39,680 bases of DNA from assembly GCA_003049485.1 (NCBI GenBank), contig PYST01000137.1, forward strand, positions 57,409-97,088. Direction: 5' to 3'. Under the pieces are notes generated by a model that saw only the letters and a program-made list of their open reading frames with translations, was not told the DNA's origin and searched no databases. Position numbers and translations under genes: made by a program. Within the stretch, counting starts at the first letter, position 1. The number at the start of each line of letters is the position of its first letter. Source of the stretch: Ophioceras dolichostomum. Lineage: Eukaryota > Ascomycota > Sordariomycetes > Magnaporthales > Ophioceraceae. Positions 10,895-22,700 of this stretch are shown one piece after another.

Positions 10895-12850
10895 ATGATG
10901 ATGGGGAAGCCAGAAAATCAGCCCTTGCAGTCGTTCGCAACGCGCGCGTCGGCGGCTCGCTCGCGGTTTCAGGAGGGATCTATGAACGACAGGGCCAGCG
11001 CGGCGCCACCCGCAGACTTCCTTGGCCCGGCCACGGCTGCCTCGGACAACGAGCCCCTCCGCTACCACGGCCAGCGTGACGACGGCCACGTCTACGGCTA
11101 CGTCCAGAGCCGCGGCTACGGCGCGAGCGCCACGACCTTGAACCACGGACCTCTTGTTGGTCGGCTCCCAGAATTTGGCGGTGGGAATGCCACTGCGGAC
11201 AACAGCAGCTGCCGCCGCTCCGTGCAGTCGGCAGCCTCGGCAGCCTCAACCGCGACGGACTCCTCGTCGTCGTCGAGGCACAGAGGCTTCTTTGCCCCGC
11301 TGTGGGATGGCGTTCGTGAGCGGCTGCGGCTTACTAGGAGCAAGTCCGCCACCACGATCGCCAGGGAAGCCCCGCAGCCTCGGGTGCCACCAGTTCCGGC
11401 TTTTGACGCTGATGGTCCTGCTGCGAGGGGGAAGTCCACGGGGTCCGCGGCCTCGGCGGGCGGCACGCGTCCGGCTAGGGAGGACATCCTGGAGAACTAC
11501 CACCAACTGATGAAGTCCGGGTTCTTCGACGCCCATGCCATCAAGTCCACCCGGCACAAGCCGCGGCCGTTATCGACGCCCTCTTTCCCAAGCACCGCTC
11601 AAAATGCCGCCGCCAGCTCGGCACCATCCCCCGTTGAAGCCGCCGCTGGTTGCGATATGCGCGCTCCGACGCGAGCGCCACCGCCTCCGCCTATGCCCAT
11701 GCATGCCCCTCCTCCTCCTCCGGCCCCGTCAGCCCCAGCGGCGACCGGATCGACAACGACCTCGGCATCCTCCACGCCAGCGGCGGCAGCGTTGCGCACA
11801 GTATCAGAGAGCCCTTCCTCGCCCGTGCCGCCCCCGTCCTCCGGGCGCGGCACCAAGCGCACCCACGCGGACGTCGAGCCCCCCACGGCATCCGAGACGC
11901 CCGCCCGGCGCCTGGTCAAGAAACTGCGCAAGTCGACCTCGCGCCTGGCCAGCGAGGTGCGACACAGCGCTCCACCCGCAGTCCCATCATCGTCGTCAGC
12001 AGCAGCCAACAACAACAAACACCCTTCCCCGGTCCCTGAGAAAGCCTACGACAATGCCACCACCGTTACCACCACCACCACTAACGCCATCGCCGCCGTC
12101 GCAAGCGCATACGACGAGGCCGCCTCCGCCCTCGGTGACTCTAAGAAGCTCACCAAGCGTCGCTCGCGCAAGGACATCCGCACCGCAGGCATCTTCGGCA
12201 CCACGGCCGCCGTGCCCGCCTCGGCCTCCCGGCGCCGCCGCGTCTCGCGCCCGGGAAGCAGCAACAGCGGCGGCGGCGGCGTGCGCAAGCCGTCGTCGTC
12301 GACGTCGTCGTCGCGCCACTCCTCTCCAGCCCCAGTCCCAGTCTCAACCGTCAAGGCATCCGCGGCAGCGGCCGCGGCGGCGACCCGCCACCCCCGCGCC
12401 GTCACACGACGACGCTCCCCCTCCCCAGCGGCGCCAGCGGCGTCGGCACCGATTAGTTCTGGTTCTGCACCTGCCCCGTCCCGCGGGGAGGGCAGCAGCA
12501 TCATCGCCGTGCCGGTGCCCAGCTTCCACTACCCGCAGCGCGTGCGCGTCACGCGCAGCAGCAGCGGCACTGGCAGCGGCGGCACTAGAGGCGGCGGAAA
12601 GCACGGCGGCAAGCCGCTCGCCGTCGTGCCGGATGCGAACCGCGGCATCCCGCACGTGCCGTCCATCCCGCGGCAGTTTGAGGGGGGGCTGAAGAGGGAG
12701 AATAACAGGGACAAGGAGCAGGGGCAGGAACTGGAACAGAGAGATGTCGTCATGGCTGATGCTGATGCTTGCGGCGATGCTTGTGGTGACGAGAAGGAGA
12801 ACGTGAAGGCGAACGCGAAAAAGAGCGCGAACTGGAGCGTTGCCTGTTGA
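10895..12850 (+). CDS. Uncharacterised intrinsically disordered basic protein
   Basis: A single uninterrupted frame of 651 residues starts at the first in-frame ATG (CACAACC precedes it; MMM at 10895-10903). Third positions are highly GC-biased, so it is very probably real. I do not recognise the family. Most of it is low complexity (Ser, Ala, Pro, Thr, Gly). The ordered-looking islands are about 128-160 (GFFAPLWDGVRERLRLTRSK), about 192-225 (REDILENYHQLMKSGFFDAH then AIKSTRHKPRP), a proline run near 260-285 (APPPPPMPMHAPPPPPAP), basic segments at about 318-357 (TKRTHADVE, RRLVKKLRKSTSRL) and about 416-436 (KKLTKRRSRKDIR), and a C-terminal patch with PHVPSIPRQFEGGLKRE and DEKENVK. The basic clusters would suit nuclear localisation, and the proline run could bind profilin, SH3 or WW domains. 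Both are inferences. No membrane segment or catalytic motif is visible. It lies 1.2 kb downstream of veA in the same orientation. Confidence 0.8.
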   Translation: MMMGKPENQPLQSFATRASAARSRFQEGSMNDRASAAPPADFLGPATAASDNEPLRYHGQRDDGHVYGYVQSRGYGASATTLNHGPLVGRLPEFGGGNATADNSSCRRSVQSAASAASTATDSSSSSRHRGFFAPLWDGVRERLRLTRSKSATTIAREAPQPRVPPVPAFDADGPAARGKSTGSAASAGGTRPAREDILENYHQLMKSGFFDAHAIKSTRHKPRPLSTPSFPSTAQNAAASSAPSPVEAAAGCDMRAPTRAPPPPPMPMHAPPPPPAPSAPAATGSTTTSASSTPAAAALRTVSESPSSPVPPPSSGRGTKRTHADVEPPTASETPARRLVKKLRKSTSRLASEVRHSAPPAVPSSSSAAANNNKHPSPVPEKAYDNATTVTTTTTNAIAAVASAYDEAASALGDSKKLTKRRSRKDIRTAGIFGTTAAVPASASRRRRVSRPGSSNSGGGGVRKPSSSTSSSRHSSPAPVPVSTVKASAAAAAAATRHPRAVTRRRSPSPAAPAASAPISSGSAPAPSRGEGSSIIAVPVPSFHYPQRVRVTRSSSGTGSGGTRGGGKHGGKPLAVVPDANRGIPHVPSIPRQFEGGLKRENNRDKEQGQELEQRDVVMADADACGDACGDEKENVKANAKKSANWSVAC

Positions 12851-14165
12851 GTGAGCGTCAGATGGGCAGGAGTGAAGCGAGACTCATGTCGGTTCACGGA
12901 TGGTTTTGGTTGTGGTGGAGGTAGTGGTTGGTTCTGTTAACATGTCCGTCTCTGGCTTTTTGTTTTGGATCTTGGATTTCTTCTTTTTTTTTCCTTTTGC
13001 TTTTCTCCAACCTCCCTTGGTCGGGTTTGAAAAACCCCCAAAAAGTCTATTTCAGCTGGATATCGGTTGGGACGACGGTCTCTTGCACTCTCCAACGGTC
13101 GGTATAATCGGACGGAAGGGGAAAAGGAAAACACCCAGGCATGTCTTTTCTTCTGGTGGCTTGATTGGAAAGCGGTTCCCCCCTTTTCTTCGTCTTCAGC
13201 CCCTTTTTTTGTTCTGGCCTTGGTTTTCTATTTCTTCTTTCACGCTTGTTGTTTTTTGTTTACCTTCTCACGTCTTGTTTGGTTGTTGCCCTGCAACCGC
13301 CTCACTTTGCCATTGGTTCTGGCTTTGGCTTTGGCTTTGGCTTCGTCGTTGGAGGGGAACACCTCTCAGGGTCCAGAACAGGAAGAAGCAAGCACGCAAG
13401 CACACGGAGGATGGCGATGACGATGACGACGGAGTTTCTTTTTTTCTTTTTCTTTTTCTTTCACGAAGCCACGCGACGCAACGCTACGCACGACACGACG
13501 ACCGCACACGCACGCAAATGCCACGGACGACTGCAGCTCAGGTTTATGACGACAATGGCTTCCACCCTTGCATGTTTACCTACCTCCCTGTCGATTCCGT
13601 GTATATATCATCATCACTTTCCCCCCTCCTTTTTGGTTGACACGCCTCGTACGTAGGCACACAGCGGGCGGGACACAGGACATGTATAAGTAATGGATGA
13701 TGCCAAGTGTATTTTATTTTTACGAAGTTTTGTTTTTTCTCCTTTTATAAAGTATTGCAACTTCTGGTACTGGTTCACTTTTTTGTTCAACTCTAGTACC
13801 TGCCCGTCATACCTTAACGTTATTTTGCCCACCCGCGAGAGTAGAGAGAGTTCGTGAAAATTCAGATGTGACATTGGTATCAAGGCAGGGAGACAAAGTT
13901 TGGGGGGACGTCGCAACTCGACTATGACTGACGTAGCTGCAGAGAGAGAAACGTGTGCCAACCTGCCTGCTCGCTTCTACGGGGAATGACAGGTAAAAGC
14001 TTTCAGAATCTTGCTCAAACCACTCACCCTCATCTTCAGGTGCTTGTGCTGAGAGGAGAGTTGAGGATACGATGGGATGGGCTACAATGTGTTCTGTAAT
14101 ATATTTCCTATCACGCCCTCTCCTTGTCCAGAACAAGAGGACGTACTAAAACACGCCGGTTCGTC

Positions 14166-14265
14166 GGGGGGGGGGGGGGGGNNNNNNNNNNNNNNNNNNN
14201 NNNNNNNNNNNNNNNNNNNNNNNNNNNNNNNNNNNNNNNNGGGGGGGGGGGGGGGGGGGGGGGGG
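14166..14265. repeat. Poly-G tract interrupted by 59 N
   Basis: Sixteen G (14166-14181), 59 N (14182-14240) and 25 G (14241-14265) follow one another. Both edges of the undetermined segment are pure G on this strand. It is either a genuine long poly(dG) tract that could not be called, or an assembly gap with homopolymer artefact at its edges. It lies in non-coding DNA between convergent genes. Confidence 0.9.
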
Positions 14266-14509
14266 AGACACAGCGCTCTTTCTTCGTAGCCGCGGGAATC
14301 AACATATCGCTAGATGCCTGTTAATTAATTGCCTACCACGGTAGGCTAAGCCGGTCTGTTCAAAAGTGCGAAAAAGAAGGCTAGCGTATAAAATATAGAT
14401 AGAGAGAAAATTAGAGGAAAAAAAGGACGATACTAGGTACCTAACACAAAGAAAACTGAAGAATCGGCTATCATGGTCCATTCATAACCCGTGAATCAGA
14501 GTCTCGGTA

Positions 14510-14533
14510 ATCCATCCATCCATCCATCCATCC
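14510..14533 (+). repeat. (ATCC)6 microsatellite
   Basis: Six perfect ATCC units end six bases before the stop codon (TCA on the plus strand, 14539-14541) of the minus-strand MGA2-like gene, so they would lie in its 3'UTR. Confidence 0.85.
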
Positions 14534-14538
14534 GTTTC

Positions 14539-16995
14539 TCATTGCATCACCTCGACCACACGATCTTGCGGAGGGACCTCAGCAGCTCCAGCACCGGCGG
14601 CGGCACCAGCGCGAACACCCGCACGAATAACAGCCGCTATAACAGTGGCGGCAGCGGCCTGTCCAGCAGCAGCGGTGGCGCCCGTAGAGTCCTCCCTCTT
14701 GGTGTTAGACCGCAGGGAGGAGACCACGGAGACCACCTCTGGGACCCAGCTGTATACCGTGGCGCACAGGACGACGAGGAGAACGGGGATCTGTGTTTTT
14801 TTCATATCGATTTCATTGTTAGCCTGTGCACCGTGTAAGGAGGAATGAAAAGAAGGGAAGGGCCTCTAGAGACAGACAGGCGAGGGAGGAAGTTAGAGAA
14901 CAGAGAAGAGCGAAGAGAGAAATCAAAACATACCCAGATCATAAACAAGTTCCGATCAGACCTGATCTCCTTGTAGTTCTCCGCATGCGCGCGCCTCAGG
15001 TTGTCCCGCTGCTCCTTGGTGATGGCGTTCTTGCGTCCGATCTGGAGCAGAGCCGGCAGGCTCTTCGGTTGTTCTTCTGGTTCTGCTGCTGAAGCAGCAG
15101 CCGCCGTCCGACTGCTTTCGGCAGCGACGCTCCTCCCCGCGACTCCGACGACGGAATCGTACAGACGCGCGCATTTGCTGTCGGCGTCCGCATCGGCCGC
15201 CGCCCGCGCCGCCGAGGCCTGCTTGACGTCCGCCGCGGGTCCGAGATCCCTGTTCTTGTCCGGGAAGATGTCCTCGTACGCCGGCGGGGGCGCCCAGTAG
15301 TTGTTGCCGTCCATGTCTTTGCTTTGTGCTGGTGGCGGCTGTGGCTGCTGTATGCCGTGTCTCGATGACTGCTGCTGCTCGTCCGAGGGAGAAGAGGGGC
15401 CGGAGGGAGAGTCACCACCGTTATTGCTGTTGCTGTTGTCGCCGCCACCGCCGCTGCCGTTGCCGCCGATGTTGGGCACAAGGGACGAGATGCGCCACTG
15501 GGCCGAGTTGATATAGGCCTGGTAGTCTGGAAGCCCCAGCGGCGGCATGCCGGGGAAGTTGGCCATCTGGGAGAAGTAGTTGAACTGCGGGAAGTTGGGC
15601 ATGTGCTGGGCCATGGCCTGCTGGACGTGCTGCTGGAAGTGCTGCAACTGCGTAGTGACCTGTTCCCTGATTGCCGCCACGGCTGCCGAGGGCGACGCGG
15701 GGCTCCCGGGCTCGTGGGGCTCTGGCGGCTGGAGCAGGGCTGTGGCGCTACCCGCATCCGGAGTCAAGAAGGGGGACGGCGCCACGGCCAAGGCAGAAGA
15801 GCTGGCGTTGCGGATGCTCGGGCGCCTCATGTCCAGCCATACGCTCTCGTCATTGTCCGCTTCTCCCTCGGTGCCGCCACCGCTTTCATCCTCGAGCGTT
15901 ACGTTCTCGGAGTATTCAGGGCTTTCGCCCGAGGATATAGTCTCCGACTCTTCGCTCGTGTACTCCTTGGCCGTGATGCGCGTCGACGGCGGCTCCCACA
16001 GCGACCGTAGCGAGGTGGCGCTGCTAGCGCGGCTGTGGAGATTGTCGCCGCTGCGCGACCGGGTGTGTCGCTCCAGGCGGCGGATGGCCTTGTGCACCTC
16101 GGGCGACTGCGACATGTCGGCGGCGGTCGATCCTGAGAGCGTGCGGAGCGTAGGGTCGGCCCCGGCATAAATCAGCCGCCTGACGATCTCGTGGTGGTTG
16201 TTCAAGGCCGCCATGTGCAGCGCCGTGTATCCGCCCTTGTCGCGCACGTCGGGGTTCGCTCCGCGGGCCAGCAGGCCGGCGACGAAACGGTGGAGGCCTA
16301 GCGAGCAGGCCAGGTGCAGCATGGTCTGGCCGGTGCGCCGCTGCAGGTTGAAGCGGGCCTTGCGCGTGCTGTCGTCGAGGTCGATCAGCTCCAGGACGTT
16401 GAGCAGCTGCGTCTCCAAGCTTGCTGCGCTGAAAGAAGAGAAGCCGTTCATGCCTGACGAGGCACCCCACCCGCCTGAAGAGCTGCCGTCGTCGCCGCCT
16501 CCGCCGCCGGCCCCAGCGCTGCCTCCGACGCCGCCGATGATTCGCCGGGCCACGTCGCGAACGTCCTCCAGCTTGCCCGTCATCTTGTGGCCCAGCACCG
16601 ACAGCGCCGTGCGCATCAGCTGCTGCTCGTCGTCGTCCACGTACTTGAACACTGGATGTTGCTTGGTGGCCGATGGGAACCGCTGTGGCGGCTGTCCATT
16701 GCGATTGAACGTGACTAGCACACCGCCGGCAACGGGAGACGGTGGCAGCAGACACACCAGCGAGCTCTCGCCCCAGAATGTAGTCGTCGTGGCCATCTGC
16801 TCTCCGAACATGACCTCTAGCCCCTGGAAGAAACCCTTCCCGAGGATCGTGACTTCGATTCCGCCCGACTTGGGACCTTCGCTGGGGATGATCTTGTGGA
16901 TGACCGAGGAGGTAGCCCTCTGCGTCATATTTATAGGCATGGTCGGGAAAAGACTGCCGTTCACAAGAGCCCGCTCGAACTGGGACTGTGCTTGT

Positions 16996-17027
<32 letters not shown>

Positions 17028-19761
17028 AATAGGGTTTGCGCCGACGGCTCTCAGGCTGTTCGGACTAGGGGCTCTGCTGGGATCCCTGCTGGGATGCGCC
17101 GAGGGCGGCGCCGAGTACATGGGAGCCATAGAGAGATTATCCAGGCTGGCAGATCTGTTGCTCGTAGTGAAGAAACCCCCTTCGTTGTGTGAGATCGTGG
17201 TCGACGGCTCCGGGATGAAAGAAACGTTGCCGGCGGTTGCAGAAGGCTGGGCCTGTCCGAACAGTGACTCAGTGGAGACGGGCGCGAAGGAGTTCATGAC
17301 GGGCGAGAAGGGCGACGTTGCCGTCGACGCTGTCATAGCCGAGCTTATTTGGCTGCCAGGTGGCAGCGACACGGCTGAAGACTGTGGGGATGTCGTCTCA
17401 AGCTTTGTCATGGCCAGGGTTGATGGAACCTTGGTCATCCCGCCGTTAGACTTCCTCTTCTTAGAGCTTGGGCCAGACACTCCAGTCGGTGAGACGGGCC
17501 GCGAGAGATTTCGTGGCGTGTGGGAAGTGGGTGAGGTGGATGTGGCCTGTGAACCCTTCTTAGGCGGCGCCAGTGACGCAGGGAAGGTCACCGCACTATT
17601 GCGTTTCAGCGCTATCAGGTCCGATGTCGAGTGCGAGCCGTGGAGCGATGTCCCCGGGCTGAGCGTGTTGGGTTCGGGCGGCGCGGGGTTGAGACTGTTC
17701 CCGCCGTTCCCGCTCCCGCTCCCACTGCCACTCCCGGCTGGTAGTGACGGCTCGGAGCTGGCCGGGCCTCCAACTACTGCACCCATAGGAGCTCCTGGCG
17801 GAAGCGTGTGCGTCTTGTGATCATCCGTGATCATGATCGACTCTGAGAACTCCTGTGCCACGATCTTGCCCACATGGTCCTTCACGGTAAAGATGACTTG
17901 GAAACCGCCCTTCTCGCCGTGGTGGCGGCAGTAGCATGCTATCCTCATGGGTGCGTCGATCGTGCCTCCTTTCATGAAGCGGGGCGGCATTGTCGGGTTG
18001 GGGCTGGGAGCAGGTGCGTCTGGGTCCTGCCACTCCTTGACCTCGTGCGTATTGAACACAACCACACGGCGATGTTCATCCCTCATCCAATTCTCCTCCT
18101 CATCGGGCTTCTTGGCCTTTTTCCGAGCCGCACGCTTGCGCTCGCGTGTGACACAGCCAGCGCAGATGCGAACTTCTCCTCCCTCCTGAGGCTTGGTGGC
18201 ATCGTCTTCGTCTCCATCCGCCGTCCCCGTCGAGCGATCCACCGATACAGGGGTTGCCACCGCCGCTGCTCGGGCCAGAGCACGCTGTCGGAACTCCGAG
18301 TGCTGCATCGCGCTCGTACACACGAGCATGACAGACAATTCAAGCGTGTCCGGCGACCTCTCAGGGCGTGGCTTCGCTATCAGCTTCGGCTTTGAGATCG
18401 TGTGGGTGGGGAGATGGAGCTTCCTGATTCCGGGTGGCAGAGGGGAGAGATTCAGCTTGATGGGAATCTGCGTCTCTACGCGAGACTTGACTGGCGTCTT
18501 GTTGATAGTCAAGCGGTAAGGAGGACCACCATGGCCACCCGGACCGCCAGGGCCACCTGGGTAGAGGGGCTGCTGATATAGTGGGGGAAAGGGTGCTGCA
18601 GCCGACAAGCCCAGTGACATCGCTTGGGCAGCGAACATTTGGCTTGCGCCGTTGGCCTGAGCCCCGGCAAGGCCGTGAGTGAAGCCAAACCCGCCAGGAA
18701 ACAGAGAACCGTCCGGGGCGAGGGCAATCCCGGCAGCGTTGATCAGGTCGAAACCAGCTCCATCCACGGGCGAGGGCGACTTGTTGAACATAGCGTCGGA
18801 TGGCGACGAACCCTGGCTGTAAACCATGTTCGATGTCGGAGAAACCTCTCGCGAACCGGTTGTCTTGAGGCCGCCCATCGACTGGGTTAAAGAGTATTGC
18901 TGCTCATGTTGGGCGCGCACAGAAACATTAGATTAGTCGGATCGAAAACCGCATACCTGCCAGGTAGGGGGTATGGAGGTGCCCTGGTCGTCTGGGACCG
19001 TCTGGGACCGTCTGGGACGAGCAAGAGTGCCGCAGTGTCAAGTGCCAGAGTGCCAGAGTGCCACTTACAGACATAGCCTTAGTATGACCCCGCGTGCTTT
19101 GCCTCGGTTTAGGTGTCGACGTCTTCGCGTGCTTCGACGACGTTCTGGATTTTGTGGCGGGTGGAGCCGCTGTTTGGGCCAGGGGCGAAGCAGATTCTGG
19201 ACGGCCGCTGGTGAACGGACTGGGGGTAGAGACAGGGCTGCCGAAGTCGAATTGGCTGTTGGTGATGGAATCCAGGTTGAATGTGTTCTCGATAGAAAGA
19301 GGGTTTATAGTGCCGTTCATGACCTCGAGGCCATCCATGCCTTCCATAAAGGACGACGGATCCTCCTCCGTATAGAGGAGGTCATCCACCTTCCACTCGT
19401 CGTTGGCTGGGGCCACGCCATCCGTCATGATCGCGACGCCAGCGTTGCAGCCCGGCTTCGTTGAGGCCGAGCTCGCCGTCTGCTTCGACGACGAAGAATC
19501 GGACAGCGAGTCTGGGAACAACGAGCTTGGAGACTCCGGGGAGCTCGCCGCGTTGGAAATCGTCTGGTTCAGCGGGTGGTCCGCTCTAGGCGAGAGCAGC
19601 CCCTGGTGGTCTGGTCCCTTGGCCGGAGGCTCATATGCCTGGAGCGGCTCTGGGTCGTCGCTGTTGAGGAATTCTAGATACGACAAGGGAGAGTTTCCCA
19701 GTCCGTCGTCGGAGTCGTTTAGATCAACGAATTCGGACGGGAACGGCGCGTGGACAGACAT
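14539..19761 (-). CDS. MGA2: MGA2/SPT23-like ER-membrane-tethered transcription factor
   Basis: Exons 19761-19069, 18899-14934 and 14790-14539 give 1,636 residues. Both introns are phase 0: 169 bp (donor GTAAGT, CTAAT branch, CAG acceptor; a GAG acceptor 3 bp earlier is possible) and 143 bp (GTATGT, CTAAC, ACAG). Order of domains: acidic Ser-rich N-terminus; the SPT23/MGA2-type DNA-binding region at about 358-590 (YRLTINKTPVKSRVETQIPI, ICAGCVTRERKRAARKKAKK, FTVKDHVGKIVAQEF); a 12-residue glutamine run; an IPT/TIG domain at about 897-985 (IHKIIPSEGPKSGGIEVTIL); two ankyrin repeats at about 1080-1155 (TMLHLACSLGLHRFVAGLLA, YTALHMAALNNHHEIVRRLI); a PPPAYEDIFP motif near 1430; and a C-terminal transmembrane helix (FMIWIPVLLVVLCATVYSW) encoded across the second splice junction. 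In yeast, Mga2/Spt23 are ubiquitinated by Rsp5 and released from the ER by proteasome processing to activate the OLE1 desaturase gene. The PPAY motif fits recruitment of an Rsp5-type ligase. ATG 19761 is the only ATG in the first open frame. Confidence 0.92.
16992..17027 (-). repeat. CAG/CAA glutamine-coding repeat inside MGA2
   Basis: Twelve consecutive glutamine codons, CAG mixed with CAA, encode a polyglutamine run between the Ser/Pro-rich region and the IPT domain of the MGA2-like protein. The mixed codons suggest a moderately stable repeat. Confidence 0.9.
18989..19018 (+). repeat. Three perfect 10-bp tandem units in MGA2 intron 1
   Basis: CGTCTGGGAC is repeated three times exactly (18989-18998, 18999-19008, 19009-19018). 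A second, imperfect AGTGCC/AGAGTGCC repeat follows between about 19026 and 19062, next to the donor site. The repeats fill much of the first intron of the MGA2-like gene. Confidence 0.9.
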
Positions 19762-22700
19762 CCCGTCTTCGGCGGTGTGGCGGGTGTGTGGTAGGAGCGT
19801 GGTGTGTGTGTGAGCGGGACGTGTAGCAACTCTCGAGTTGCGCTTTCGAGAGAAGCTCGTTCCTCTCTTCAATATGTCTCGAAGAGTTCGAACGAGTCGC
19901 TAAGGCGTCTGGGTTGTCGTCCTAAAAGACAGTTCTTGTGGTTGCGGGCCGTCGGGTAAGCATTGATCGATTTGGAGCGGGACCGGAGCCGATCGGTAGT
20001 CGTCGCAGGTGCTTTCGATGACAGGTTCAGGGTCGAGGTCGGGGTCGGGGTCGGAGTCGGCGACGGCGGTGGCGGCGGTGGAGGCGGGAGGGAAAGTCGC
20101 ACGGGAAGACTTTGATATGAGAGACGAGCAACTCCTGATTTTCCTCGTCTGCTCCGGGGGCGGCTTAAGGTTGGGGACAAGTGATAGAGCAAATGCAAAG
20201 CAATGCAAAGCTGTGGCTGGCTATACTCTGTACGATACAGCTAGCGCGAGATTTGTGACGGCTTCACAGGCGGTCTATCTCCCTCCCCTTTCCAGATCAG
20301 ACCCCTGATGGCATAGCAAAACCAACACAATATGCTGGTCTGGGGGATGGTTATATGGCCTTTCGAGACCTCCAACGGTGTGGACTTGGTGGGAAGATGT
20401 AGTCGACTCGGCCTCGCGAAGTGCAAAAGACGGGATGGAGATGGCTAAAAGTGGAGGCGGTGACTGGCTGGCGTGCGTCGCCAGAATCAACGTATTGGGG
20501 CTCGTTCCTCGTTCGCTGCCAATGGCAATGGGCGGCCGGGCTGGTTGGCTGGCTCCTGCCAGTAGCAGACAGTAGACGGACGGTAGTGCGGCAACGGCAG
20601 TGGGCTGGGAGACTCAAGACTGCACGGATTCTGAAGTGGAGGTTGACGAATTTTGACACTAGAACCTGAATGGTCCACTGGCCCAGCTGTCCCACATCCC
20701 ACACACTGAACAAATTGATTTCCCAACTTATCTTCCAGCTTGCTCGCCAAGGCCAAGGAGGCACGGCCACACGACTTACTCTGACAGTATCGAGAATGGA
20801 CCGGGGACATGATAAAAATCGGAGCCGTACCGGAGTAGTTGAGTGGTCGCACCGAGTGAGAAAACATGGTTAGGAGGATGGTGTGAGTGATTGTGTCGGT
20901 CGGTTGATCGGCCAGTAGAGAGAGCTGCTAGCACTTTGTTTCGTCGTTTCATTTTCCTCGCTCTCTGTCCCTTTTCTATTTCCCTCTCTCCCGTCTCTTC
21001 TTCTCTTTTTTCAAACTTATAATGGCAGGTCTGGAAACAACGCACTGTCGTGGACGCCAGTCCGGGCAAACCTATGAGTTCGGGTTCCTGCTATCTTAGC
21101 TCCCGCTCACTGACTGAGAAGGGAGAACTCATGGCTTGTACCTGTCACAGTGCGAGGTCTGGGCTCCGATTTCGACGACGGGTATACACAGGGAGTTTTC
21201 CCACACCATGTTCGCCCATTGCGACGAGCACGAGAAGTATCCGGAGGACATCTTTCAGACAAGAACACCTACCGCTCTGCCGCTGGCGGCCTTGTCCGGC
21301 TACGCCTACCAGCAACGCAGGAGGCGAAGTCTACCTTACACACCGATACAGAACTTGCCTAAATTTCGGCAGTTTTAGAGTTCTACTTGCCATGGATTTC
21401 GTTGTCGACTTCGACGTCCTGAGCTGCCCAGACCCAGGCAACTAGAGCGAGTAGGGCGATAAGCTTGATAGTGGATAGGCCCAGCCTTGGTCCTTTTTGT
21501 GACCCCCTCTCTCCTCTCGAGTATTACGGTAACCCCTCCCAGCTTGCGAAGTACCCTACATACATCGGGCGCGTCTTTTTGTTCTCGCCACCCCCCTCAG
21601 AAAGGCATTCATTTCACCAAACCCGAAAGCCCTTTGAGAGAGGGGACAGTTCCCCCTCATCGACGGCTCCCTACCACCTACCTAAGTACCTAGGTGCATC
21701 CCTACCCAGTTCCCTCAGTCCGCCCAACCTCCTGAGGGAGGGGAGGAGTACATCCAAAAGTACGTCTAATCTATCTCAGGTCAGGAACGGGGCTGCACGT
21801 TCTATATTTTGATCGCATGCGTCCCCGGTCGTGAGGAAGGTTTCATGCGCACACGCATACACACCACCATGCACCACCGACGATCGCTCACACATGCGCC
21901 GGCGTCATATGACTGGAGACAAGTGAGGCGTCGGTAGGGATTGGTATGCAAGCTGGCAGGCAAGCAGTCAGTCATTCGAGGCTCCTCACCAAGTGGAAGC
22001 AGAAGAGGCCACATCGCCAAACGCTGTATTTGCCTCCTTCCACCACACTGAACATGTGCCCCGGAAGCACGGCCGCAAGAAAGCAGCAGGCGAACAGCAG
22101 GCTACACCGCATTGCGTGGCCGGCTGTGGCTGGAGTCATGTACGTAGTGACAATGTCGCCTGGCCCGAAGAGATCAAGTGGAGTGGAAGGGCAGATTTGG
22201 CACTGTGCAGGTACCATCCACAGCAACCTAAGCTCGACATCATCCGAAACGTCCAGGTAGGTACCTCCCTGGTCTAGATAACCTCACCTCCTAGAATCGG
22301 AGTCAAATAGGGGGCGAGGTATAAAGATAGTTTACCCGATCTCGAGACAGCCGACTGTACTGCCGTCTAGCGTCGTCAATGACCACAAGGCTGGCGAGTG
22401 TTGACTAACGGTCCGAAAGAACTTGTGAAGTTGATACGGGAAGGGGAGCCGAGTTCCTCTTTTTTTCGAACTTCCCAAGACATGGGACTTCGACCAATCA
22501 TAACTGCTGGCAAGGAGCTGGATAATTCTGGCTAGAGTGCAGTTTCTGAAGATGCCTCCACTGACTCTTCAACGAGAACGAAAAAAAGAAGGGGTGAAAG
22601 AGACCGATCGCGGCGTTGATGACTCAAACCTATGTGAGAGCTCGTAATGCTAATCGCGACACTTCCAAGGGGATGCGGCTGCTTGGTACTTGTTCTCAAT

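Larger units (their letters stand above)
12851..14538. other. Intergenic region between two converging genes
   Basis: The 3' flanks of the plus-strand disordered-protein gene and the minus-strand MGA2-like gene meet here. The plus frame 12900-13640 begins with ATG but is a T-rich, phenylalanine-rich reading of untranslated sequence, with no family motif. A poly-G tract with embedded N lies at 14166-14265. An (ATCC)6 repeat ends a few bases before the MGA2 stop codon. No gene is seen. Confidence 0.6.

Noticed and set aside
11535..12692. 385-codon plus-strand frame inside the disordered-protein gene
   Set aside because: Shifted frame with Pro/Arg-rich low complexity, produced by GC-rich codons. 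The 10895-12850 frame has an ATG start and a better amino-acid balance.
12900..13640. 246-codon frame beginning with ATG after the disordered-protein gene
   Set aside because: Phe/Leu/Val-rich reading of a T-rich 3'UTR. No motif and no third-position bias.
15001..16170. Plus-strand frames opposite the MGA2-like gene
   Set aside because: Antisense shadows of a GC3-biased exon without domains.
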